Shown: in pieces, positions 1 through 7,225 of the stretch
How the letters are laid out: each line of letters begins with the position of its first letter
How positions within the stretch are numbered: the first letter of the stretch is position 1
Virus record (IMG/VR): IMGVR_UViG_3300015171_000016
Span: 1 to 36,858 of that record
Length of the DNA stretch: 36,858 nucleotides
DNA from: a virus
Strand: one strand, 5' to 3'
Translations under genes and position numbers: made by a program
Notes under the pieces: generated by a model
The model's database searches: none
What the model was told of the DNA's origin: nothing
The model's input: the letters and a program-made list of their open reading frames with translations, nothing else

Positions 1-1654
1 TTTTTAACATGGCCTCTTTGCATAATTCCCCCGCCAATGCTTGTGAAATATTTTCCAACAACTTACCGCCGTACAGCTTCGATTGTTCCAGGTTCTTTTT
101 CTTGTATACGTCGTACACCCATTCGACACGCCGTTCCTCTTTCACTTGGCGGAGATTCGGATACCGCAATTTCAGCAAGGACGGAAGAACGACGGCTTCC
201 TTAACCATCGTCACGGGCAGGTCCCATTTTTCATACGCGGGCTTAACCGCTCCGGCCAATGCTTCGATAGAGCCGTCCAGCTTCTCCCACAATCGCGGAA
301 CGCCGCCGTAGCGCGTCCGGTACAGATCAATGGCCTTTCGTGCTTGTTCTTCCGTCAGCGTCTCACCTGTCTGAAGCCGCACTGTCTTGGCGAACTTCGT
401 CGCACCCATTCCATACCCGAGTCCTAGAATGGCGCATTTACCAAACCGCCTTTCTTTCGCATCCGCCTTCGTGATTTTGCGACCATAGAATACAGAGGCG
501 AAATCGCAGTAGAGGTCAACACCGGCTTCGATGGCCTGGATAAGCCCTGGATCTTTCGACAAATAGGCAACGATCCGCAACTCGATGTTTGAGAAGTCTC
601 CGACGACGAGACTGTAACCCCGAGGCGCCTCAACCGCTTCTCGGAGTGCTGAATCTCGCGTGAAATTTTGCGGATTCCCGCCAGCACCACTGCCACCTGA
701 GAAGCGGTGTGTTTGGTCAGCCCCAGAAAATTCCACATCAAAAGGCCATCGGCCAGTGCGTCCAATAGCAGCGAGTTTAGCGCTTCGAGTTTCAAGCAAA
801 GTGCTTTTAGCCGCAATACGAGCTTCACATAACGTTTTAAGTCGTTCATTTCCTTCCTCCGCCATTTCTAAGAATTCAGGATCTCCCAAAGCCAACGCAG
901 GTATGTTCTTTCCGGTCCTCGGCGATATCTTCGTGGGTACTTGATACCCATGGCTCTCAAGTAGCTTTGGAAATTTGACATTTGACGCAAACTCTTTTTT
1001 GTCGATACCGATTTCTTTGAAGATGTTCGCACGTCGTAGAGCCTCCTCTTTTGCGGTCTTTTCCAGCAACGGAACATTCAGCTCCAACTTCGGGCTCACG
1101 AACATGCTCACAGTGCGATGCATGGCCTCGTACTGGCCCTCTGGGAAGTCTTTCGTGAGCCGATTGCGGATGGCGCGGCACAGCTCCACGTCATGGACGC
1201 AATACTCGGCCAGCTCGCGTTCTTGCTCCGCTGTCAGTTCGCGTAATCCGTCCGTCTTCATTACGCCTTTCGACGCAAGACCGAAATGCTCCGCTAGATC
1301 GGCCAGACTGTGCGCTTTGACCGACTTACCCAGCACGGCCTTCGACATCCCCTTGGTATCAATAAACTGCCCCGGCACCACCTCGTAGACTTCGTGCAGA
1401 ATCGCCGCATCGAACTTAATGTTGTGGCCCACAACCGCTACATCCGGCCACCCGAATTCCTTCGCGATATGCGAACAAAAATTCGGAATCTGCGAACCTG
1501 GCACCCAGGTAACCGGACCGCCCCCGACCGCATACGCCAATCCGAACGCTTTGAAACGCGGATCGCGGACATACTCAATCATGCTCATCTTCCGAAGAGT
1601 ATAATCCTTGGACGAATACGCAGACTCGAAGTCGATGTAGATCAGTTGTTTCAT
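1..1654 (-). CDS. DNA polymerase I (family A) with 3'-5' exonuclease domain, cut by window edge
   Basis: Replicative phage DNA polymerase. The frame is open from an ATG at 1654 to the window edge (551 codons), so the C-terminus is missing. The N-terminus is a proofreading exonuclease: ExoI DFE (D8, E10), ExoII NIKFD (78-82) and ExoIII YCVHD (Y151, D155). The polymerase domain shows motif A DFSNIELRI starting near D353, and then the O-helix region ERRFGKCAILGLGYGMG. Motif C (HDE) would lie outside the window. The upstream stop is one base from this start (TAA-G-ATG), so translation is probably coupled to the preceding gene. No 5'-nuclease domain is present, as is usual for phage-type family A enzymes. 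The primase-helicase and PD-(D/E)XK nuclease upstream support a replication role. Short open frames on either strand inside this gene are shadows. Confidence 0.95.
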   Translation of the reverse strand, partial: MKQLIYIDFESAYSSKDYTLRKMSMIEYVRDPRFKAFGLAYAVGGGPVTWVPGSQIPNFCSHIAKEFGWPDVAVVGHNIKFDAAILHEVYEVVPGQFIDTKGMSKAVLGKSVKAHSLADLAEHFGLASKGVMKTDGLRELTAEQERELAEYCVHDVELCRAIRNRLTKDFPEGQYEAMHRTVSMFVSPKLELNVPLLEKTAKEEALRRANIFKEIGIDKKEFASNVKFPKLLESHGYQVPTKISPRTGKNIPALALGDPEFLEMAEEGNERLKTLCEARIAAKSTLLETRSAKLAAIGRTGRWPFDVEFSGADQTHRFSGGSGAGGNPQNFTRDSALREAVEAPRGYSLVVGDFSNIELRIVAYLSKDPGLIQAIEAGVDLYCDFASVFYGRKITKADAKERRFGKCAILGLGYGMGATKFAKTVRLQTGETLTEEQARKAIDLYRTRYGGVPRLWEKLDGSIEALAGAVKPAYEKWDLPVTMVKEAVVLPSLLKLRYPNLRQVKEERRVEWVYDVYKKKNLEQSKLYGGKLLENISQALAGELCKEAMLK

Positions 1655-1655
1655 C

Positions 1656-2216
1656 TTATCCTTTGATAGGTCGAATATTTGTAAAGGTCGCGTTGCCAAG
1701 TTTATCGAGGTTTACGTTTGCATCCCGAGGAACGATATACGCCTGTGCGGCTTGAGCGAGGCTCGTCGGGCGGTCGTCGAACCCTTTCCCCATCCCACGT
1801 TTGTCATATGCCGACAGAAACATCAGCTCGCATAACGCGTGGTCTAAGTGCGACCGTCCACTTTCTGGATCGTTATTTTCACCCTGCCACCAGGCGGACA
1901 AGTGACGCTGAAGAGCGCCGAACACTCGCCCGTAAGCAATGCCAAGCTCCCAATTTCTCGCATCGTACTTTCGTGCTCCGTCAGTAAGGACTTCAGCAAC
2001 GCCTTTGATAGCATCGTAAGGCAGTAGCTCCCATCTCGGTTTTTTTTCATCAAATTTTTTCCCGCCATCTTTTGTCTCCTGTCCGTTCATGTTTAGCTCC
2101 TGTAGATTCAAATCCTCCGGTGGGGGAGGTGCTATTTTGATTTCGTCTTTGTGGTCCCAGCCGAATATGTGGCGGCCCTCTTCTCCGCCGCACCAGCATT
2201 TACCAGACATCGCCAT
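1656..2216 (-). CDS. dATP/dGTP diphosphohydrolase-family protein (former DUF5664, MazG-like helical)
   Basis: The C-terminal two thirds match the phage family annotated as dATP/dGTP diphosphohydrolase N-terminal domain: GARKYDARNWELG, then FGALQRHLSAWWQGENNDPESG and SHLDHALCELMFL. The acidic and His residues of this all-helical fold are where MazG-type enzymes bind metal and nucleotide. The expected role is hydrolysis of dNTPs to dNMPs, tuning the nucleotide pool for the adjacent polymerase. Residues 1-60 are a separate stretch with a CWCGG motif and a proline run. The start at 2216 lies inside the end of the preceding gene (17-base overlap) and has only a weak ribosome site. An ATG two codons later is equally possible. 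Family assignment is good, but the actual activity is inferred. Confidence 0.8.
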   Translation of the reverse strand: MAMSGKCWCGGEEGRHIFGWDHKDEIKIAPPPPEDLNLQELNMNGQETKDGGKKFDEKKPRWELLPYDAIKGVAEVLTDGARKYDARNWELGIAYGRVFGALQRHLSAWWQGENNDPESGRSHLDHALCELMFLSAYDKRGMGKGFDDRPTSLAQAAQAYIVPRDANVNLDKLGNATFTNIRPIKG

Positions 2217-2442
2217 TCTGTTCGAGCTTCATCCGTTCGTAGTCTTTCACAATGCGCTGTTCAAAATCAAACCGCGCTCCCTGCAACGACCCCAAGATCT
2301 CCGCTATCGCTCGGTAATTGCGCGGGCTGTTCACCCAGTACTGTTTCAATAGTTGCTGTATCAGATACGTCAGATCCCCCGGTCCCTGCATCGGTAGACC
2401 CTGCTCCAACGCTTGCTTCGATTCCTGGTTGATGTATGGCAC
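2200..2442 (-). CDS. DUF6899-like small phage protein
   Basis: 80-residue protein starting at GTG (2442), preceded by a clear GGAGGA ribosome site nine bases upstream. It begins MPYINQE and ends KLEQNGDVW, the start and end pattern of a small phage family I recall as DUF6899, with a helical middle (LTYLIQQLLKQYW, RNYRAIAEILGSLQGARFDFEQRIV). Function is unknown. It overlaps the next gene by 17 bases and lies in a nucleotide-metabolism and replication neighbourhood. Confidence 0.8.
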   Translation of the reverse strand: MPYINQESKQALEQGLPMQGPGDLTYLIQQLLKQYWVNSPRNYRAIAEILGSLQGARFDFEQRIVKDYERMKLEQNGDVW

Positions 2443-2584
2443 GTTGTTCCTCCATGTACATAGATTCTAAAACCTGTCTTATTTTGTAGGCGTTCTCCGC
2501 CATCTTCTGGATACGCCGCTCGTACTTCGCGAGCTGTGACTCAAGTTTGCCACGATAAACTGATTTTCGCAAGACCTTATTCAT
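2267..2584 (-). CDS. small coiled-coil protein overlapping its neighbour
   Basis: Starts at ATG 2584 with a strong GGAGGAG site and an ATGA overlap with the gene before it. The first ~46 residues (MNKVLRKSVYRGKLESQLAKYERRIQ...) look like a basic coiled coil. The last ~59 residues, read out of frame through the DUF6899-like gene, are low-complexity Gly/Ser/Asp/Thr and may be incidental. The start is well supported but the long tail is not. Function unknown. Confidence 0.5.
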   Translation of the reverse strand: MNKVLRKSVYRGKLESQLAKYERRIQKMAENAYKIRQVLESMYMEEQRAIHQPGIEASVGAGSTDAGTGGSDVSDTATIETVLGEQPAQLPSDSGDLGVVAGSAV

Positions 2585-2709
2585 TTTTTCTCCTCCAATT
2601 TCGCCAAGATTAACGCCAAGAATCCCGCAATAAAGTGCTGTGTGTTGCCAGTGATCGCACCACTTAGGACAAAGCAAAGTCCCGCCACGCTCCACGCAAT
2701 CGAGTTCAT
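2581..2709 (-). CDS. 42-residue membrane peptide
   Basis: Short gene starting at ATG 2709 after AGAGGAGAAAGA and ending in an ATGA overlap with the next gene. The product (MNSIAWSVAGLCFVLSG... to ...AKLEEKK) is almost entirely hydrophobic. It has either one long or two short membrane segments and a charged cytoplasmic-type tail. Both its start and stop are coupled by four-base overlaps to its neighbours, which is the main reason to accept it. Function unknown; inner-membrane location inferred. Confidence 0.7.
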   Translation of the reverse strand: MNSIAWSVAGLCFVLSGAITGNTQHFIAGFLALILAKLEEKK

Positions 2710-3026
2710 TTCTTTCTCCTCTTTAGATAGTACTCCACCGGATGTACAGCGAACGACAGAGCTTTACCTATATGAATCTCAAGATTAGCCCCGCGCGACT
2801 TTGTCCACCCTGGCAGCGTAGCGATATCCGTGCAATTTGTCAAGTGCCGAATATCCCGACGAAGACAATCTTCCCAGAGCTTACAAGGTTCTCCTTCGTC
2901 CAGTTCCGCCGGGTTGACAACCTTGTATCCTTTCTTGCGGAGCGTTCGTGCCGCCGCGTTGAACGCCGGAATGTTGTTATTCGGCAATCCGCTCATTGGT
3001 CCTGACACATAGATCAACTGTTTCAC
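2706..3026 (-). CDS. DUF4406 protein (nucleoside 2-deoxyribosyltransferase-like)
   Basis: 106 residues covering a complete DUF4406 domain: YVSGPMSGLPNNNIPAFNAAA at the N-terminus, the VVNPAELD segment, CLRRDI and TLPGWTKSRGANLEI near the C-terminus. The fold is that of nucleoside 2-deoxyribosyltransferases, which cleave or exchange bases on deoxynucleosides. Activity in DUF4406 proteins is not established, so a nucleotide-salvage role is inferred from fold and location. It ends in an ATGA overlap with the small membrane gene. Confidence 0.88.
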   Translation of the reverse strand: MKQLIYVSGPMSGLPNNNIPAFNAAARTLRKKGYKVVNPAELDEGEPCKLWEDCLRRDIRHLTNCTDIATLPGWTKSRGANLEIHIGKALSFAVHPVEYYLKRRKK

Positions 3027-3035
3027 AGTTCTCTC

Positions 3036-4493
3036 CTAATACGCCTCAACTACGATTTTGCTGCCGTCTGGCGCGAGATCGCGTACCTTCACCAAGAACG
3101 GTGCCATCTTTGTTCCCTGAGTGCATTTGGTATGGTGGACAAACGACGCTTCATCATCATGCTTCACGATCCCCAGACACATCTCCGCTGCCGCCGGTAT
3201 TGCCACGTTGCCCGCCAGGTCCAAGTAACTCGGCGCCTCGCCTTCTCGTTGACTCTGGTACGACATCTTCGTTGCATGGTGGATCAGAACTACCGCACAG
3301 TTAAACTCGTGGCGTATCTGCTTGATGCGCTCCATCACCTGTTGGATCTCCATTCTGTTCGTCTCTTGCTTCGTGTGAAACGTTGCAAAAGAGTCCACCA
3401 GGACTAATGACGGTCGTATGTCTGACATTTCCTTTCGGAGTGCATCGAAAGAGGATTGCTGATCTATTCTCGTAGATGTCCCAGAACGGACAAATAACGA
3501 GTCCTTGATGTCCGAAGCATGGAGTCCCTTTCCCGCAAGCACCGCCTTGAACCGGCGCTGCACTTCTCCCTTGCTCCGCTCCTGGTCGATCAGTAGCACC
3601 TTGCATCCCTTCACTGGAAACTTCCCCATCCATAAGCCGCCTCCACGAGCACATTCAATTGCCAAGTCCACCAAGATCCAACTCTTCCGGCTCTCCGGCA
3701 ACCCGCCTACAATCCCGATGCTTTGCTCGGCGATGAACGGTTTGCAAATCCACTCAATCGGCTTCTCGTCCACCAAGAAATCCTCTATAGATTCTCCCTG
3801 CGAAATATCACCATGCGACACAGGCGGCATGGTGGGAACGTAGCGTCCGATGCTGTTGCATACCGCCTGCAACTCTTGAAGCGGAAAATCTATTTCCTTT
3901 GCTTTCGGTTCCAGAAGCGCATACATCTCTTCAACAGAATATCCTCGTGCTCTAAGGCCGCCCGCGAGACTGGCGAAGGATTGATTGCGGTTGCCAGGCT
4001 TAATTGCGCCAAGCGTAGCGAGCGGCCCGCCGCCAATTTCTCGTCCGTCTTTTTTCGGGAGCGCATCAATCAACCATTGAGGCGGAGACGCCAGAGGTGC
4101 CAAATGGGGGGCAGTTTCCCAACCGTACCAGACGACGTACCCGCCGAATCCTCGGACATCAATGCCCGGTAGAATTCCCGCTTTAGTTGTTGTTCGGCTC
4201 TCAAGCTCAGATACCCATCGGAAGTATACGTGTCTACCATGCGGCGTCTTAACAGTCCAACTATTTGGGATGTGCTTTCCTTCAATTGATTTCTCCCCTT
4301 CTGGCCCATCTATATCCAGGACAAACAAGTTTGAGACTTCCCCAGTAACGATGCCGATATTCCCAGGCGCACCGTGTTCCAGTATCGCCACCTTCTCGTC
4401 GCTGCTCTGCGCCTTCTCTGTGAGATACTTCCAAGAGATGAGAGGTTTCTTTTCCCGAACGGGCATAACATTGAATTGATTTGGCAGCATCAT
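3036..4493 (-). CDS. bifunctional primase-polymerase / RecA-fold helicase
   Basis: 485-residue fusion that should prime and unwind DNA at the phage fork. The N-terminal ~150 residues form a PrimPol (AEP) domain: catalytic LDID (D60, D62), PHGRH with H88, and GIDVRG with D112. A linker follows, then a RecA-like (AAA_25 / RepA type) ATPase: Walker A GLPESRKS at 264-271, Walker B SLVLVDS with D367, and LIHHATK in the position of the sensor motif. The residue before the Walker A lysine is Arg rather than the usual Gly, an odd substitution. The start ATG follows AGGGGACGAC. The gene sits between a PD-(D/E)XK nuclease and DUF4406, with the polymerase downstream, as a replication module. Confidence 0.9.
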   Translation of the reverse strand: MMLPNQFNVMPVREKKPLISWKYLTEKAQSSDEKVAILEHGAPGNIGIVTGEVSNLFVLDIDGPEGEKSIEGKHIPNSWTVKTPHGRHVYFRWVSELESRTTTKAGILPGIDVRGFGGYVVWYGWETAPHLAPLASPPQWLIDALPKKDGREIGGGPLATLGAIKPGNRNQSFASLAGGLRARGYSVEEMYALLEPKAKEIDFPLQELQAVCNSIGRYVPTMPPVSHGDISQGESIEDFLVDEKPIEWICKPFIAEQSIGIVGGLPESRKSWILVDLAIECARGGGLWMGKFPVKGCKVLLIDQERSKGEVQRRFKAVLAGKGLHASDIKDSLFVRSGTSTRIDQQSSFDALRKEMSDIRPSLVLVDSFATFHTKQETNRMEIQQVMERIKQIRHEFNCAVVLIHHATKMSYQSQREGEAPSYLDLAGNVAIPAAAEMCLGIVKHDDEASFVHHTKCTQGTKMAPFLVKVRDLAPDGSKIVVEAY

Positions 4494-4501
4494 GTCGTCC
4501 C

Positions 4502-5329
4502 CTATTTTGGTTCATACTTCCATCTCGGATCGTTGTTCAGCTTATTGAATTCGTAGGTCTCGCGGCACCGGATTGCTTGTCTTTTGAACTCGGCGATTTC
4601 TTCGGGTTTATCGACCAGCAGAGTTTCAAACTCTCCGTCTTCTTTCCCGAAGCGTAAGATTTCCAAACCTTCCACTCGCAGACCAAGCCACTCTTCGATA
4701 GCGATTGCATAAGCCCCCAACTGAATGTACATGTCAAGATAGATCGACTTTGAACTCTTGTAGTCGCTCAAGATCAACTTGCCACCGCGATACGCCAGCT
4801 TGTCGAACTTGCCGCAGAACAAGTGCGTCGGTGATGCCACTAACGCTTCAACGCTATGCAAACGGTCCCCAACGGTCGAGCGCCAAGATTTGAACTTCTC
4901 TATGCCGTTGTATATCTTCGTGCGAGGTTCTTCAGGAAGAGCCGCCACTGTTTTAGCCAGCCCGTCTTTGTCGCCGCCCGTCTCAAATAAGAAACAGAAC
5001 TCGTGAATCACCGAGCCGATGTCTGCAGCCTCTTGCGACGTAACTCGGTCCGCCGCCTTTGCTACCTTAAACAATTCCGGCTTTAGTTCTAGGGCCACCG
5101 GGCGATTGACAATGGCGCTCCACAAGCACTCGAGTGCCTGTCCCTTCTGCCAGGAGATCAATCCCTGACTCGTTGGATAGCCGCCCTTAATAAACGTCGT
5201 AACACCACACGCTTGCTTGCCGTCCAACTTGTAACGATGCGATCCTTCGTTGAACTCGATGACGTGCTTGTTATCGAACGAGCGCGACACGTCCACTTTC
5301 TTCGGTAGTTCTTTAATCTCGCGGGCCAT
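4502..5329 (-). CDS. PD-(D/E)XK exonuclease, Cas4/RecB-like
   Basis: 275 residues with the ordered motifs of a RecB-type nuclease: H109 in GSVIHEF, E161, D176 in CGKFDKLA, D189 and K191 in LSDYKSSK, and Q203 in YIQLGAY. Such phage enzymes degrade or resect DNA during recombination or replication, using metal bound by the Asp and Glu residues. The start overlaps the preceding stop by one base (TAATG) and lacks a strong ribosome site, so coupling is likely. Four-cysteine Fe-S ligands typical of Cas4 are not evident, so a lambda-exo or RecB-like role is more likely than a true Cas4. Confidence 0.88.
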   Translation of the reverse strand: MAREIKELPKKVDVSRSFDNKHVIEFNEGSHRYKLDGKQACGVTTFIKGGYPTSQGLISWQKGQALECLWSAIVNRPVALELKPELFKVAKAADRVTSQEAADIGSVIHEFCFLFETGGDKDGLAKTVAALPEEPRTKIYNGIEKFKSWRSTVGDRLHSVEALVASPTHLFCGKFDKLAYRGGKLILSDYKSSKSIYLDMYIQLGAYAIAIEEWLGLRVEGLEILRFGKEDGEFETLLVDKPEEIAEFKRQAIRCRETYEFNKLNNDPRWKYEPK

Positions 5330-5601
5330 TATTGTGCCGTCGCCAGAACGCGGTACTCATATAGACCTACGGTACGTTCGCCACGATTCCGTTTTTCAAC
5401 GATATGAGAACCAAACCGTTGTTTACGAAGATGGCGTAGTTGCGCGGAGATGCTGGCCTGTGGATCGCCGGTATTGTGCGCAATCTCGTTTAACGTGCGC
5501 CAGTTGCCGTCGCGCATGAACGAATAAACACGCCCCAACTGATTGGTCAAGCGAACATCGTCAAACTGCGGGCTGTAAGTTGCTCCATCAAACCTGTTCA
5601 T
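5329..5601 (-). CDS. winged helix-turn-helix DNA-binding protein
   Basis: 90 residues starting at ATG 5601, after AAAGGAGAACAGCC. An upstream in-frame start exists but lacks a ribosome site. The centre is a winged helix: VYSFMRDGNWRTLNEIAHNTG, recognition helix around ASISAQLRHLRK, then a basic wing (VEKRNRGERTVGLYEYRV). It probably acts as a small repressor or replication accessory factor. It overlaps the nuclease gene by one base and the basic peptide gene upstream by 14. Confidence 0.78.
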   Translation of the reverse strand: MNRFDGATYSPQFDDVRLTNQLGRVYSFMRDGNWRTLNEIAHNTGDPQASISAQLRHLRKQRFGSHIVEKRNRGERTVGLYEYRVLATAQ

Positions 5602-5734
5602 TGGCTGTTCTCCTTTCACGACGTTCCGCACGGCGTTTCTTCGTGTCGGCTTTATTCTCTGCAAACACTGTGCTGCGTTGCGACTTTCTAATCTTTCTAT
5701 TCGGCTGTGTTGCGACTGTCGGATACGCTTTCAC
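5588..5734 (-). CDS. 48-residue highly basic protein
   Basis: GTG start at 5734 inside a GTGA overlap with the previous gene, with GGAGGCGCAGTC as ribosome site. The product (MKAYPTVATQPNRKIRKSQ ... ENKADTKKRRAERRERR...) has about a third Lys/Arg, mostly C-terminal, which suggests nucleic acid binding. No recognisable family. Its last 14 bases overlap the winged-helix gene. Confidence 0.6.
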   Translation of the reverse strand: MKAYPTVATQPNRKIRKSQRSTVFAENKADTKKRRAERRERRTANEQV

Positions 5735-6054
5735 GACTGCGCCTCCACTCGGGCAATCAACCATTGCGCATGTTCTTCCACGTGTTTTTGAAATCCCGCA
5801 AGGTCGTCAAATCGCAGACCGGCTAGGGAGGGCGACACGGTTGCTTGCTGATAAGAGCCTTGTACGAGAATACGGCGCGCCGTCGCGTCCGGATCTCGCT
5901 GCTTGTACGTCGGGTTTGTAGTCTTCTCTGTGAGCTTCGGTTTGCTCAGGCGTTCAATGGCCGCCGTCGCTCCGCTTTCAGCTTGGGCTTCCGTTTTGGC
6001 AGACAGAACCGTCTCTGCAACCAGCGTAGCCGTTTCGGCTTTTTTCATTCCCAT
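5731..6054 (-). CDS. hypothetical protein, Ala/Glu-rich
   Basis: 107 residues, not recognised. It has an Ala/Glu/Thr-rich helical N-terminus (TATLVAETVLSAKTEAQAESG) and a more conserved-looking C-terminal helix (LRFDDLAGFQKHVEEHAQWLIA). The start is one base after the preceding stop (TAA-T-ATG) with GGTGGAA upstream. Location between an OB-like protein and DNA-binding genes hints at a replication accessory, without direct evidence. Confidence 0.65.
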   Translation of the reverse strand: MGMKKAETATLVAETVLSAKTEAQAESGATAAIERLSKPKLTEKTTNPTYKQRDPDATARRILVQGSYQQATVSPSLAGLRFDDLAGFQKHVEEHAQWLIARVEAQS

Positions 6055-6055
6055 A

Positions 6056-6421
6056 TTATTCCACCACCACTTTGTATTGTCCCAGCGTCTTGCCGCCGGT
6101 CAATGCTTTCTTACCCAATGACGTGATCGTGGCAATGTCGCCGATCTCGAGCTGCGGGAGCTTTTCTTTGAGCTGCTTTGACGAACCGATGATCTGCACC
6201 GCGTCGCCCACGGCAACTTCCACTTCGGTGTATACGCCTTTGCTGGGCGAGATAGACGTGCTGCCGTCCAGGTCAATCAATTCGAGCGTGATGGCCGGAT
6301 TGCCGTTATTGGTCGTTGCTTTCGCCACAACCTTACCCTTCACATATTGGCCCTTCTCCCGAATGCCTACGAGCGGCGGGAAGCTCCCGGTCGCTGTGCT
6401 GCCTTGAATTTCTCTGCTCAT
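6056..6421 (-). CDS. OB-fold-like protein, possible ssDNA-binding
   Basis: 121 residues of alternating strands: FPPLVGIREKGQYVKGKVV, a TTNNGNPAITLELIDLDG hairpin, VGDAVQIIGSSKQLKEKLP and GDIATITSLGKK, ending in acidic VVVE. This pattern (a strand-rich body with KGKV and I-T-L-E-L repeats) resembles small OB-fold phage proteins, and its place in the replication block would suit a single-strand DNA-binding protein. I cannot name the family. A good GGAGAAAAT site and a TAA-T-ATG junction support the start. Confidence 0.6.
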   Translation of the reverse strand: MSREIQGSTATGSFPPLVGIREKGQYVKGKVVAKATTNNGNPAITLELIDLDGSTSISPSKGVYTEVEVAVGDAVQIIGSSKQLKEKLPQLEIGDIATITSLGKKALTGGKTLGQYKVVVE

Positions 6422-6422
6422 A

Positions 6423-6575
6423 TTATTTTCTCCTCTTTTTTGTAGATCGTTTTTTATCTGGTATAAAATTCCATCCGTTGTACACCGGGTACCAGGTCCC
6501 GACTTTTCCTTTGACTTTACTCCGGTACGCCTCGCGCTCTGTGTTTATTTCTGCGCCATTAATCCCGTCGCTCAT
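6423..6575 (-). CDS. 50-residue basic protein
   Basis: Starts at ATG 6575 after AGAGGGGAATAG, one base after the holin stop (TAG-T-ATG). The sequence MSDGINGAEIN...SKVKGKVGTWYPVYNG ends in a Lys/Arg cluster (PDKKRSTKKRRK). Not recognised. The basic tail suggests nucleic acid or membrane-phosphate contact. A longer in-frame version from 6629 would overlap the holin gene and is unlikely. Confidence 0.6.
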   Translation of the reverse strand: MSDGINGAEINTEREAYRSKVKGKVGTWYPVYNGWNFIPDKKRSTKKRRK

Positions 6576-6576
6576 A

Positions 6577-7005
6577 CTATCTATTCCCCTCTGAATCAGT
6601 TTTCTTTTCGTACGTCCGAAGTCCCGCAAGTCCCAACATGCCGGTCAGTATCGGCGACATACCCGAAAAGTCCAACACAGGTAGTGTAACAGGATGATGC
6701 GCCGCTGTCAAGATGAAAGTTAACACCGGCTGCAAAACATACACCCACGCGAATGCTGCTGAGCAAACCCAACCGAGCGAGGGGCGCCACCCTGCGATGA
6801 ACAAGTTCGTGCTCTTCGCTTCCTCTAGGTTGATATCGGCCTGCTTACTATTCTGCTCACTGATAAGAGCCATTGCCTTCGCTTCGGCATCCCGCAATCC
6901 CTGTTCGGCCTCTAAGGCTGCCTTCGCTTTGGCCGCCGGATCGGGGATGAAATCAAGCACCTTATTCAGCAACGGCGACAGCAGTGGAATAAGAAATGGC
7001 GGCAT
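6577..7005 (-). CDS. holin, three membrane segments (GTA_holin_3TM type)
   Basis: 142 residues. It opens with a hydrophobic stretch (PPFLIPLLSPLLNKVLDFIPD), followed by an Ala/Glu-rich helix. The diagnostic FIAGWRPSLGWVCSAAFAWVYVLQP segment comes next, then FILTAAHHPVTLPVLDFSG and a last membrane segment (MLGLAGLRTYEKK). This is the pattern of the 3-TM holins found in phages and gene transfer agents, which form inner-membrane lesions at lysis. It starts directly after the preceding stop (TAAATG). The 3D-domain lytic candidate lies about 0.7 kb upstream in the same operon. Confidence 0.88.
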   Translation of the reverse strand: MPPFLIPLLSPLLNKVLDFIPDPAAKAKAALEAEQGLRDAEAKAMALISEQNSKQADINLEEAKSTNLFIAGWRPSLGWVCSAAFAWVYVLQPVLTFILTAAHHPVTLPVLDFSGMSPILTGMLGLAGLRTYEKKTDSEGNR

Positions 7006-7224
7006 TTAATTGTCCTCCACAACAGAATCCGGCGTCACCGGTTTAATCGCACAATTTGCACAATAGAAATAGCGGCTTCCCGCGTCAGATACTTGTTCCA
7101 CGTGCTTGCTGCCTTCGTAAATCGGCTCTCCGCAATCATCGTTCTCGCACCAGGCGAGTAATTTTCTGGTTACACCCGTCATATATTTTCCCTCAGTTTC
7201 GTTCGGCATATAGTGGTCTCTCAT
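7006..7224 (-). CDS. small zinc-ribbon-like protein
   Basis: 72 residues with paired cysteines CENDDC (C26, C31) and YCANC (C55, C58), a plausible Zn ribbon. Not otherwise recognised. The first ATG (7224) is favoured because it follows AGGGGATAG and is one base from the preceding stop (TAG-A-ATG). An ATG at 7182 after GAGGGAAAA is an alternative. The start region is almost identical to that of the small plus-strand gene at 12507. Confidence 0.65.
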   Translation of the reverse strand: MRDHYMPNETEGKYMTGVTRKLLAWCENDDCGEPIYEGSKHVEQVSDAGSRYFYCANCAIKPVTPDSVVEDN

Positions 7225-7225
7225 T

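Noticed and set aside
424-849. Minus-strand frame of 141 codons, plus overlapping plus-strand frames
   Set aside because: Lies inside the continuous family A polymerase frame, whose motifs (DFSNIELRI, GKCAILGLGYG) prove the correct frame; the other frames are shadows.
2585-2695. Extended N-terminus of the coiled-coil gene up to 2695
   Set aside because: The extension would overlap the small membrane gene out of frame and has no ribosome site, whereas ATG 2584 has GGAGGAG and an ATGA junction.
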